From Candidatus Thorarchaeota archaeon (GTDB lineage: Archaea; Asgardarchaeota; Thorarchaeia; Thorarchaeales; Thorarchaeaceae), in assembly GCA_030669595.1 (NCBI GenBank), contig DAOVDG010000005.1, positions 1 through 37,333 on the forward strand: 37,333 bases of DNA. Direction: 5' to 3'. Of the stretch, positions 28,008 through 35,885 are shown one piece after another. Made by a program: the position numbers and the translations under genes. The notes below the pieces were generated by a model, which saw nothing but the letters and a program-made list of their open reading frames with translations, did no database searches and had not been told where the DNA came from. How positions within the stretch are numbered: the first letter of the stretch is position 1; every line of letters begins with the position of its first letter.

Positions 28008-29195
28008 ATGGAGAACTGGAGTGTCTTGTACATGGGGATTCACGAGGACACACTCCCGGTCCTAGCGATATTGGGTGTGATATTGTCGATGACGGGAGTC
28101 AACCTGTTCATAATTAGAGACCCAATGCGAGCCATTTCAGCAGTGCCACTCTCACTGGTCCACGGGGGCATAAGTAATCGACTCTCAAGCATTCAGGTCA
28201 ATCTTTACGACGAGAACAAGAAGATTGCTGTGAGTCTCGAGATTGGCGACTACTGGGGAGGCGAACAGAAGCAGAGGTTGAGAGCGAGGTATTACCACGA
28301 GGATGGAAGCTATAAGGACCTTCACTCTGCGTACACGAATGGTGACTACTCAGGTGTTGCTCAGATTAGGTATGACCCATTGCAGGGAATAATGGCGAAT
28401 GTACCCGGCAAGTCAGAGAAAATGCTGTTCCTGTACGATCAGGTCAATGGAGAACGCCTGATCAAATATGTCGCGATACAGAGCTACCGGTACAGCGATC
28501 TGGACGAACATGATGAGAGGATTAACAACATCAGGCTGAGCTATGCCGGTTCTGAGTACACTGTCTTCCATGACAATTGCAATGACATGGACGGATTCCA
28601 TAAGGATCTTGACTTCGGATATGGAGTTCCCTCTGAAGGAGAATTCATCGTACCAACTGGAGCCAGCTACATGACTCCAGAAGATATTCCGAACAATCCC
28701 TCAGGATGGCACGGTCCAAACTTCGTTCACGTACTTGATAGGTCCTTCAGGCTATATCAGCTGAGCGAGTTCTCGGTGATAGGTCAACTCATCCAGAGCA
28801 GTTACACTCTAGGGAAGACCTATGTCGCACTTTTCGACGAGAATAAGCAGATTGTGATGCTCATCCACTGGGGTGACGCTTGGTATGGAAGCAAGAAGGC
28901 GTGGTTCAACGTCTACTTCTATCCGCAGAACGGCGGAGGCTACGCTCAGTCGTCAGGTTACATCTACAACAGCGGCTTCACGAAGACTGGCAAGCTCTGG
29001 TGGGGAGGGGGCGCTGGTGGTGACGGTGCCATCTACTCAAGCATTGACGGGTCTGGTGATGCCTATCCCATTGGCGAGTGCGACAAGGCCTCCAGGATCA
29101 TCAAGTACGTGATGCTGCTGGGATACAAACATTCGCACTACAACCTAGTGGATATGAGGATTCACGACATCAACGTCGTCGCGGACCCAGATTAA
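28008..29195 (+). CDS. Predicted exported/anchored protein with two tandem jelly-roll (LamG-like) domains; family copy 1
   Basis: N-terminal hydrophobic segment LPVLAILGVILSMTGVNLFII; two internally similar units (VNLYDENKKIAVSLEIGDYWG / VALFDENKQIVMLIHWGDAWYG). Fold assignment is inference. Confidence 0.75.
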   Translation: MENWSVLYMGIHEDTLPVLAILGVILSMTGVNLFIIRDPMRAISAVPLSLVHGGISNRLSSIQVNLYDENKKIAVSLEIGDYWGGEQKQRLRARYYHEDGSYKDLHSAYTNGDYSGVAQIRYDPLQGIMANVPGKSEKMLFLYDQVNGERLIKYVAIQSYRYSDLDEHDERINNIRLSYAGSEYTVFHDNCNDMDGFHKDLDFGYGVPSEGEFIVPTGASYMTPEDIPNNPSGWHGPNFVHVLDRSFRLYQLSEFSVIGQLIQSSYTLGKTYVALFDENKQIVMLIHWGDAWYGSKKAWFNVYFYPQNGGGYAQSSGYIYNSGFTKTGKLWWGGGAGGDGAIYSSIDGSGDAYPIGECDKASRIIKYVMLLGYKHSHYNLVDMRIHDINVVADPD

Positions 29196-29453
29196 ACCGC
29201 AGCTCCTAGGGGGTTCCAGCAGCCAGAATTGCACTAACAATATCCACGTAGTTGTACAGCGCACTACCTGCAGCTTCGGCAATGCTGTAGATTGGGGCGG
29301 GATACACACCTATGACCAACAGGGCAACCGCGAGAATCCCCATCTCCAGGATGACTGAAGGACTAGCACGATGCGCGCTTCTGACCTTTTCAGACATCAG
29401 CCTAAACCGGGCTACCTTGCTTGCCTATCCTCAGGAAATAGCCAATGTCAAGT
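29164..29453. repeat. Left copy of ~290-bp direct repeat (jelly-roll 3' end plus NuoN-like 3' end)
   Basis: Same order and content as 36996-37290, e.g. shared cacgatgcgcgcttctgaccttttcagacat. Confidence 0.85.
29206..29453 (-). pseudogene. Duplicated 3' fragment of the NuoN/antiporter-like gene found intact at the window's right end
   Basis: MSEKVRSAHRASPSVILEMGILAVALLVIGVYPAPIYSIAEAAGSALYNY is nearly identical to the C-terminus encoded at 37045-37333; no 5' portion present. Confidence 0.85.
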
Positions 29454-29542
29454 GGAAATCGATTTCTCTGGCTGGTTGTTCCACCTCTCTCGAAAAGACT
29501 GGCATCCCAGCTTCCAAGAACCAGAGCCCTAGCTAGGACATG

Positions 29543-29560
29543 ACTCCCGTGACCGGGAGT
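29543..29560. terminator. Perfect 7-bp inverted repeat ACTCCCG-TGAC-CGGGAGT
   Basis: Lies just past the stop of the minus-strand HEPN gene; no clear U-tract. Could be a terminator or another element. Confidence 0.3.
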
Positions 29561-29574
29561 GTTCCATGACGAGG

Positions 29575-30003
29575 TCAACCCGACTCAATCTCTTCTTTGA
29601 AACTGTCAATCAAGGAGAATGCCTTGCTTGCCTGTTGAACGGCTCTCTCGGCATCGACCTCTGTAAACATATCTCCGGCAGGGGTGTCTGTGGTTTCGTC
29701 ACCATACATTGCCATTCCTCTTAGTGAGAACAGCTCATGCGACACAGTTGCCATCTCGTCTATGTTATCGTTAAGCCATTGAGGAAACCGTTCCCTATAC
29801 CTAATGAGAACGTACCCGACATCATGGCTCTTCGGATACTCGATGCCGACGAGTCGAAGTCCGCTCTTCAACGTGAGTTCCACGCATTCCTGTGAATAGC
29901 GAATGGCTTCAGGATACCTACTCTCATCTCTCGCTCTCTCAGCATCGGTCAGCCTTGATTGCGCTCGAAGAAGCAGGTCGAATGCCATCCTGTCCCTCTT
30001 CAT
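29575..30003 (-). CDS. HEPN domain protein (putative RNase toxin), module 1
   Basis: AFDLLLRAQSRLTDAERARDESRYPEAIRYSQECVELTLKSGLRLVGIEYPKSHDVGYVL...SLRGMAMYGDE. ATG 30003 overlaps the MNT TGA (ATGA). Confidence 0.82.
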   Translation of the reverse strand: MKRDRMAFDLLLRAQSRLTDAERARDESRYPEAIRYSQECVELTLKSGLRLVGIEYPKSHDVGYVLIRYRERFPQWLNDNIDEMATVSHELFSLRGMAMYGDETTDTPAGDMFTEVDAERAVQQASKAFSLIDSFKEEIESG

Positions 30004-30740
30004 GCGGCAAACACCTCGCTGAGCGGCATGCCCTTTCTCAACTCCCATAGGTGTCCGCCTTCTGGTAGGGCAATCCGCTTACCCCCAACATCCTGTAGCC
30101 GTGTTCTCAGGCGGCTAAGAATCTCAGCGAAGAAATCGTTTCTGTCGTAGATGATTACCGCGTCCAGCGTCATGTCAAGATAGAGCGGCCTTAGGGTCTC
30201 TGACTCCGTTGTATCCAGTGCATACCACTGGATGCTTGAATAGATTCCAGAATGCTCCCATAGTCGGATTATCATCTCTCCTGTGTGTCGTGTAGTGTCT
30301 ATGAGTGTACTCACCCTTGACGTCATGCGCTCTTTCCAATCTCGGACAATGACAGCTATGTCTATGTCACTAGTTTCATGGTAGTCCCCTCGTGCTACAG
30401 AACCGAATATGGCCACGGTCACGAGTCTGCTCCCAAGGCCATCAAGCAGGCCAGACATCAAAGCATCAAGCACATCCTTGTAGGGACTGTTGGCGAGCTT
30501 ACCCAGATTGACCTCACCTGATACTGAGGCCACGATATGTGCGGGGGACCATAACTGATATTCACCACGCCGCACTCGCGTGCCATAGTCCGACCTCACC
30601 AGCCTGCTCAGAATGTTGAGTAATACACGGCGTTCAACATTGAGCTTAGCTTGCGCCTGATTCAGTGTGATTATGCTTCCTCCAAACTCCTGCCAGAGTT
30701 TTGCATACGCCTTGCCAAGCCACTCAGGAAGCCATCTCAT
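30000..30740 (-). CDS. Minimal nucleotidyltransferase with N-terminal winged-HTH (putative antitoxin), module 1
   Basis: IFGSVARGDYHETSDIDIAVIV (GSX10DXD); N-terminal HTH-like LNQAQAKLNVERRVLLNILSRLVRSDYGTRVRRGEYQLW. Confidence 0.87.
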   Translation of the reverse strand: MRWLPEWLGKAYAKLWQEFGGSIITLNQAQAKLNVERRVLLNILSRLVRSDYGTRVRRGEYQLWSPAHIVASVSGEVNLGKLANSPYKDVLDALMSGLLDGLGSRLVTVAIFGSVARGDYHETSDIDIAVIVRDWKERMTSRVSTLIDTTRHTGEMIIRLWEHSGIYSSIQWYALDTTESETLRPLYLDMTLDAVIIYDRNDFFAEILSRLRTRLQDVGGKRIALPEGGHLWELRKGMPLSEVFAA

Positions 30741-30749
30741 AATAATCTC

Positions 30750-30775
30750 CTATTTGGATATAATATACTATTTGG
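30750..30775 (-). promoter_or_regulatory. Candidate promoter/operator of module 1: CCAAATAG-TATATTATAT-CCAAATAG
   Basis: 8-bp perfect direct repeat flanking a TATA-like core, just upstream of GGAG and ATG 30740 on the minus strand. Confidence 0.55.
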
Positions 30776-30786
30776 GAATAAACTTT

Positions 30787-32202
30787 GTGTTTCTGGTACA
30801 TGACAACTGCAACGACATGGACGGGTTCCACCAGGATCTTGACTTCGGCTACGGAACCTCGTCAGATGGAGAGTTCATAGTGGAATCTGGAAACAGCTAC
30901 ATGACTCCAGAAGACATTCCGAGCAGTCCCTCAGGTTGGCACGGTCCTAACTTCGTTCACGTACTTGACAGGCCCTTCAGGCTCTACCAGCTGAGTGAGT
31001 TCTCGGTGATAGGCCAGCTCATCCAGAGCAGTGGTACCTTGGGGAAGACCTATGTCGCACTCTTCGACGAGAACAAGCAGATCACACTGCTCATAATGTG
31101 GGGTGACTCCTGGCTAAACAGCAAGAAAGGGTACTTCAACGTCTACTTCTACCCGCAGAACGGCGGAAGCCACTCTCAGTCGTCAGGTTACATCTACAAC
31201 AGCGGCTTCACGAAGACCGGCAAGCTCAGGTGGGGCGAGGGCATGCTTAGTGACGGCGCCATCTACTCGAGTATCGACGGATCTAATAGTGTCATCGGCA
31301 GTTGCGATAATGCATCGAGGGTCATCAAGTATGTTGTGCTGCTAGGATACAGGTACTCCCACTACAATCTCGTGAACATGAGGATTCACGACATCAACGT
31401 CGTCGCGGACCTAAACGCTCATGACCCCAATGCCCCAAATCCTGATGAGCCAGTGGAGCATGATGGAACCTATGAGTCGCGGATAAAGAGCGCAAAGACA
31501 GCTGCTGGCCCCTATGTTACCAACGCTGAAAGCTCTGTCACCTTCTACTGGACCGGGTGGTGGCCATGGTGCCATATTACGGTGTATCTTGTTACTTCAC
31601 CGGCGTGTACTCTTGACATGCATGTGAAGGTCGACCTGATTGGTAGCTTTGAAGTCGTGGATACCAGATCGAACTTCTTTGGACTTCAGGCGATGACTGA
31701 GAGTGAACAAGAAACAGCTGAGCATGAAACAATCATCAACACAGACTCTGTATGGGATGACACCTCGAATGTCCTGGCAGTTGCTTTTGCCATAGCCTCT
31801 CTGGCACTTATAGTGACTACTATTGCGTACCAGCTCACAGGTGTATGGCAACCATGGCTGCTTTCCTTGGGTGTATGGTTTGGAATAGGTCTTGCGTTCA
31901 TGCTGGTTATGCACCAAAAGTGGTTAGCAAAAGAATGGACAGGTGAATATGCGGGACTCAAGTACTTTCTGTTGGTCGCGTCACTCCTTGGAACCATTGC
32001 TGGCGCTCTTGGAGGACTGCTTTTGATTGGCTGTCGGAGCGTAACAAGATTGATTCAGTACTGGACCTATGCCAGGTATTTCACTGCAGTTTCCGCGGCT
32101 GGTTGGAAGGGGCGTTCGAATTCCGGAAACCTTGTTTGCGCCCTTATTCTATTCGCCGTGCTAGTTGGACTATCGTTGCACATAGCTTTCGGGAGTAGTT
32201 AG
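30787..32202 (+). CDS. Jelly-roll family copy 2 (5'-truncated) fused to a C-terminal multi-TM region; ORF open from 30667 but homology begins near 30787
   Basis: VHDNCNDMDGFHQDLDFGYG...LFDENKQITLLIMWGDSW...NMRIHDINVVADLN parallels copy 1; then about 250 aa of extra sequence with four or more hydrophobic helices. Confidence 0.6.
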   Translation: MFLVHDNCNDMDGFHQDLDFGYGTSSDGEFIVESGNSYMTPEDIPSSPSGWHGPNFVHVLDRPFRLYQLSEFSVIGQLIQSSGTLGKTYVALFDENKQITLLIMWGDSWLNSKKGYFNVYFYPQNGGSHSQSSGYIYNSGFTKTGKLRWGEGMLSDGAIYSSIDGSNSVIGSCDNASRVIKYVVLLGYRYSHYNLVNMRIHDINVVADLNAHDPNAPNPDEPVEHDGTYESRIKSAKTAAGPYVTNAESSVTFYWTGWWPWCHITVYLVTSPACTLDMHVKVDLIGSFEVVDTRSNFFGLQAMTESEQETAEHETIINTDSVWDDTSNVLAVAFAIASLALIVTTIAYQLTGVWQPWLLSLGVWFGIGLAFMLVMHQKWLAKEWTGEYAGLKYFLLVASLLGTIAGALGGLLLIGCRSVTRLIQYWTYARYFTAVSAAGWKGRSNSGNLVCALILFAVLVGLSLHIAFGSS

Positions 32203-32237
32203 AAAGATTCAACACTCTGCAGGAGCGAGTAATAAAT

Positions 32238-32624
32238 ATGGAAATAATGGAATGGGCTCCTTTGGGCGCTTTGCTTTCAATATGCATATTCCTATTCTTT
32301 GGATACGTTTTCTTCAGGGGTATTGGAATTATCGCTGATTTGAGAGCAGGTAAAGATCGAGAAGTTACTGGCTTAGCGCGGCTATACGTTGGAGCCAAAG
32401 AACGGAGATCAACAGAGGTGGGTTTCTATTTGCTGTTCTTTGTTCTCCCTCTTGTTGGCGTCTTCCTGCCAGGATTGATTCTCGTTCCCGAAGAGGCAAT
32501 AGCCCTAATGATAGACAATTGGTACGTGTTTTTTGGTAGCATTTTGCTGTCCATCTCACTTCCAGTTTGCTATTCCGAAACAGGGGAAGAAGAGGAGGAG
32601 TGGGATTCTGCCAAGGAACCCTGA
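32238..32624 (+). CDS. Small membrane protein, unknown
   Basis: ORF with three hydrophobic segments. Confidence 0.55.
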   Translation: MEIMEWAPLGALLSICIFLFFGYVFFRGIGIIADLRAGKDREVTGLARLYVGAKERRSTEVGFYLLFFVLPLVGVFLPGLILVPEEAIALMIDNWYVFFGSILLSISLPVCYSETGEEEEEWDSAKEP

Positions 32625-32647
32625 TATCTTCAAGAGCGGCATGAAAG

Positions 32648-32804
32648 AGTCATCGAGTACGTGGTGCTGCGGGGGATAAAGTACTCGGGAGACTTTCTGG
32701 TGGACATGAGGATTCACGACATCAACGTCATCATCAGCCTCACTATGGCATCATTGAGTGCTTTGATCTATTGGAATGCAGCAGCGCAGTTTGTTGGACC
32801 GTAA
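32648..32804 (+). pseudogene. Jelly-roll family remnant (C-terminal strands only)
   Basis: RVIEYVVLRGIKYSGDFLVDMRIHDINVI matches the C-terminal segment of the copies, especially copy 3. Confidence 0.75.
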
Positions 32805-32819
32805 TCCATATATATAGTG

Positions 32820-32829
32820 CTACATGTAG
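32820..32829. promoter_or_regulatory. Palindrome CTACATGTAG between TATA-like CATATATATAG and vapB start
   Basis: Perfect 10-bp palindrome, ~22 bp upstream of ATG 32852; candidate antitoxin operator. Confidence 0.4.
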
Positions 32830-32851
32830 TGAATCATGTGGAGATTTTCCA

Positions 32852-33067
32852 ATGGGCCAAAAAAACATCCCCGTCGATGAGAGGACCTACGAGATGCTGA
32901 AATCGATGAAGCATCCCAATGAATCATTTCGTGAGCTCATTATTCGACTTGTTGAGCAACAAAGAGGCCGGATATTGAAGCATTTCGGAAACTGGACGAT
33001 GACCGATGAAGAGGCCAAGATCCTATTTGACTCTCTAGAGGAAGGCTGGGCAGGATGGAGACCTTGA
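32852..33067 (+). CDS. vapB: VapB-like antitoxin (ribbon-helix-helix type)
   Basis: MGQKNIPVDERTYEMLKSMKHPNESFRELIIRLVEQQ; ORF overlaps the downstream PIN gene. Confidence 0.8.
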   Translation: MGQKNIPVDERTYEMLKSMKHPNESFRELIIRLVEQQRGRILKHFGNWTMTDEEAKILFDSLEEGWAGWRP

Positions 33068-33471
33068 GGTATGCCTGTCTTGACACCACAATCCTTGTTG
33101 ATCTAGAACGAGGAAGGCAATCAGCGTACGACCTGATAGAATCGCTTGTTTCGAAGTCGTACAGACTGGTTACGACTGCAGTAAATGTGTTTGAGATGTC
33201 GTATGGCGCCCACAAATCAACAAAGAGTAAAAAGAATCTGGAAGGGCTGATTGCATTAGTAGAAGACCTTGCAATCTGGGATTTCGACGTGGAAAGTGGG
33301 CTACTATCTGGCAAGATTTTGCATGAGGCTGAATTGAAGGGAGAAACAATCGGATTCAGAGATATCTTCATCGCGTCAATTGCGCTTGCTAATGGATGTC
33401 AAAGAGTTGTGACAAGGAACAAGAAGGACTTTGAGAGGATTCCTGGGATTCATGTTATCACCTATGAATAG
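33055..33471 (+). CDS. vapC: PIN-domain toxin VapC
   Basis: CLDTTILVDLERG, TTAVNVFEMSYGA, IGFRDIFIASIALANGCQRVVTRNKKDFERIPGIHVITY. Confidence 0.9.
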   Translation: METLRYACLDTTILVDLERGRQSAYDLIESLVSKSYRLVTTAVNVFEMSYGAHKSTKSKKNLEGLIALVEDLAIWDFDVESGLLSGKILHEAELKGETIGFRDIFIASIALANGCQRVVTRNKKDFERIPGIHVITYE

Positions 33472-33503
33472 TGACTCGCTGTCGACAGCCTTGAGATGGT
33501 GGA

Positions 33504-33927
33504 GTGACAAGTAGTGATAGAGTCAGTTGTATTATTCTGCTCATGTTCTTGGGTTTGGCACCCATGATATTCGCATGGGTGGTTCCGATGACATTCCAGC
33601 AGAAGGTCACCACCTATCTCTCTAGTTCGGTCGAGGAACCGACCAGTAATGGACATGTTGGGCTAAACGCAAGGTGCGCTGCAATCTACACTAGTAAGCA
33701 GCCGGGCATTAGCATTCTGCTTGATGTAACTGTCTTGCCAACTCCTGTCCTTGCACTCCTTTGGAGGGAACTCTGGTTTCAACCTCTTCTCGTATCGATG
33801 GGGGGGTGTCTATAGTCGCGGATTTATCTTCGCACTTGTCTTGTTTGTACTTCTTGTGGCCATTGCCTTTATTCGCGATGAATATATCCTCAAGACTCGG
33901 CTGGCCGAAGAAGGCCATTTGCCATAA
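33504..33927 (+). pseudogene. Membrane protein ORF interrupted at a 7-G tract (33800-33806)
   Basis: Frame 33504-33815 ends just past the G tract; removing one G joins it to VYSRGFIFALVLFVLLVAIAFIRDEYILKTRLAEEGHLP* ending 33927. Confidence 0.5.
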
Positions 33928-33935
33928 AGAAATGT

Positions 33936-34020
33936 GCTCGGACAACGCCGTTCATATCGATACAACTAATCCATTGGCGGTCATCAAGTACGTGGTGCTG
34001 CTGGGATGTGGGTCCAGCAG
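33936..34020 (+). pseudogene. Jelly-roll family remnant (VIKYVVLLG segment)
   Basis: DNAVHIDTTNPLAVIKYVVLLG compared with CDNASRVIKYVVLLG in copy 2. Confidence 0.65.
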
Positions 34021-34197
34021 CTGCATGCTCTATGAGCACAATAATCTAATTCATCTGGGGATGTGCAGTATTCGTGTTCCTAGTTGTAACAAGGTTAAAG
34101 GGCCTAGTGGACAAATACCTAGCCGCCGTTGGTCAGACGCGACAAGGTGTGTGACACTATTCCCGCTATCTCAGAAACAAGAACTAAGCGATATCTC

Positions 34198-34590
34198 ATG
34201 AAGATCGAGCACGGCAGGAATAGAATTGCTCTCATAAGGAGTTGGCTGGGGGAGGAAGACCCACAGCGTGACATAAAGACCGTCTTGGCCATCAGCAAGG
34301 CGTTCCAAGAGGTCGCGGAAGTCTCGGTTGACCTGATTGCCATGCTCTTGAAGGACAACTCCTTGCTACCACTTGATGACTATACGAACATCGACCGAGT
34401 ATTGGAGATAGGAGTTTTATCCGCTGATCAAGGCCCAATGCTGCGTGAGACCAATGGACTTCGGAACAGGCTCATTCACGTGCACAATGGTCTTAGCGTC
34501 GATGTCCTTCTTGAGAGTATCAAGCGTCTTCTTCCTGGGCTTGGGTCGTATCTGGAGGTGATTGAGGGATGGTCGAAACAGACATCTTAA
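34198..34590 (+). CDS. HEPN/DUF86 (HepT-like) putative toxin, module 2; ORF track extends to 34129
   Basis: IALIRSW...FQEVAEVSVDLIAMLL...RETNGLRNRLIHVHNGLS (RX4H). Overlaps downstream MNT. Confidence 0.82.
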   Translation: MKIEHGRNRIALIRSWLGEEDPQRDIKTVLAISKAFQEVAEVSVDLIAMLLKDNSLLPLDDYTNIDRVLEIGVLSADQGPMLRETNGLRNRLIHVHNGLSVDVLLESIKRLLPGLGSYLEVIEGWSKQTS

Positions 34591-34958
34591 GGCTAAAGGA
34601 CAATCTCCAAGGATTAATGTCAATTCCAGAGGTGGATGCAGTTCTCCTCTTTGGTTCTCATGCAAAAGGGGAGGCATCAGAACGCAGTGACACAGACATC
34701 TGCATTGTTGCCCCAAGTGCTACCACAGTTGTGCAAAAAGCTAAGTTGCTGGGCTTGATCTGGCAGCGGATCAACGCAAGCCTGTTCGATGTCTGGCTCT
34801 TCGAAGAACTCCCACTCTATATGCAGATCGATATCATTGAGTGTCATATCATAGTCCATTGCCGTGATGCTCCTTCGCTCTATGAGTACTTCTATAGATT
34901 CAGAAGGTGTTGGAGTAGCCAATCACTTCGTCATGAACAAGCTTTGGAGACCAAGTGA
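34569..34958 (+). CDS. Minimal nucleotidyltransferase (MntA-like) putative antitoxin, module 2
   Basis: LLFGSHAKGEASERSDTDICIV (GSX10DXD). Confidence 0.88.
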   Translation: MVETDILRLKDNLQGLMSIPEVDAVLLFGSHAKGEASERSDTDICIVAPSATTVVQKAKLLGLIWQRINASLFDVWLFEELPLYMQIDIIECHIIVHCRDAPSLYEYFYRFRRCWSSQSLRHEQALETK

Positions 34959-34976
34959 TTCACTCTCTCCTCATGG

Positions 34977-35798
34977 ATGTTCTGCTGGATATCTTGTAAC
35001 GTGGCGATGCAAAGATCAGACATTCACCAGAGAGTATTCGAGGGATTATGGAGTCTCGATATCGCCCCTAACCTTAGCGGCTCCGAGTACACAGTTTCTC
35101 ACGACAACTGCAACGACATGGACGGGTTCCACAAGGACCTTGACTTCGGCTACGGAGCTTCGTCAGATGGAGAGTTCATCGTGCCATCTGGGGCCGGCTA
35201 CATGACTCCAGCAGACATTCCGAGCAGTCCCTCGGGATGGCACGGTCCCAACTTTGTTCACGTACTTGATAGGCCCTTCAGGCTATACCAGCTGAGTGAG
35301 TTCTCGGTGATAGGTAAGCTCATCCAGAGCAGTAGTACCATGGGGAAGACGTACGTTGCACTCTTCGATGAGAACAAGCAGATTGTGATGCTCATCCACT
35401 GGGGTGACGCTTGGGAAGGAAGCAAGAAGGGCTGGTTCAACGTGTATTTCTATCCACAGAATGGTGGCAGTAACTACCAAGCGTCGGGCTACATCTACAA
35501 CAGCGGCTTCACGAAGACCGGCAAGCTCTGGTGGGGAGAGGGCTTTGGTGGTGACGGCGCCATCTACTCGAGCATCGACAAGTCTGGCAGTGCATATCCG
35601 ATAGGAGAGTGCGACAATGCCTCCAGTGTCATCGAGTACGTGGTCTTGCGGGGAATCAGGTACTCGGGAAACGTCCCGGTGAACATGAGGGGCTGTGACA
35701 TCAAGAACTTTGGTAAACCCGAAGTGGTTCGCCCAGGTAAATTCCATGGGTGTTGCAACACCATCAGAGTCTATCATGTAAGTGGTTATGATGAGTAG
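34977..35798 (+). CDS. Jelly-roll family copy 3 (5'-truncated; homology starts about 35080)
   Basis: GSEYTVSHDNCNDMDGFHKDLDFGYGASSDGEFIVPSGAGYMTPADIPSSPSGWHGPNFVHVLDRPFRLYQLSEFSVIGKLIQ... parallels copies 1 and 2; diverges after RYSGNVPVNMRG. Confidence 0.65.
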   Translation: MFCWISCNVAMQRSDIHQRVFEGLWSLDIAPNLSGSEYTVSHDNCNDMDGFHKDLDFGYGASSDGEFIVPSGAGYMTPADIPSSPSGWHGPNFVHVLDRPFRLYQLSEFSVIGKLIQSSSTMGKTYVALFDENKQIVMLIHWGDAWEGSKKGWFNVYFYPQNGGSNYQASGYIYNSGFTKTGKLWWGEGFGGDGAIYSSIDKSGSAYPIGECDNASSVIEYVVLRGIRYSGNVPVNMRGCDIKNFGKPEVVRPGKFHGCCNTIRVYHVSGYDE

Positions 35799-35885
35799 AG
35801 CGCTCTTGACTCCGATCAGGTTCAACGAGCTTGTTATCAATCAATCTTATATCTTAACATTGGGACATAGGAGAGTGTGGAACAG

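Noticed and set aside
30667-30786. N-terminal ~40 codons of the 511-aa ORF (copy 2) as genuine coding sequence
   Set aside because: Antisense to the MNT-1 5' end and its promoter, with no counterpart in copies 1 or 3; homology starts near 30787.
35258-35840. 185-aa and other minus-strand ORFs under jelly-roll copy 3
   Set aside because: The plus-strand frame is conserved among three copies; the antisense ORFs are not convincing proteins.
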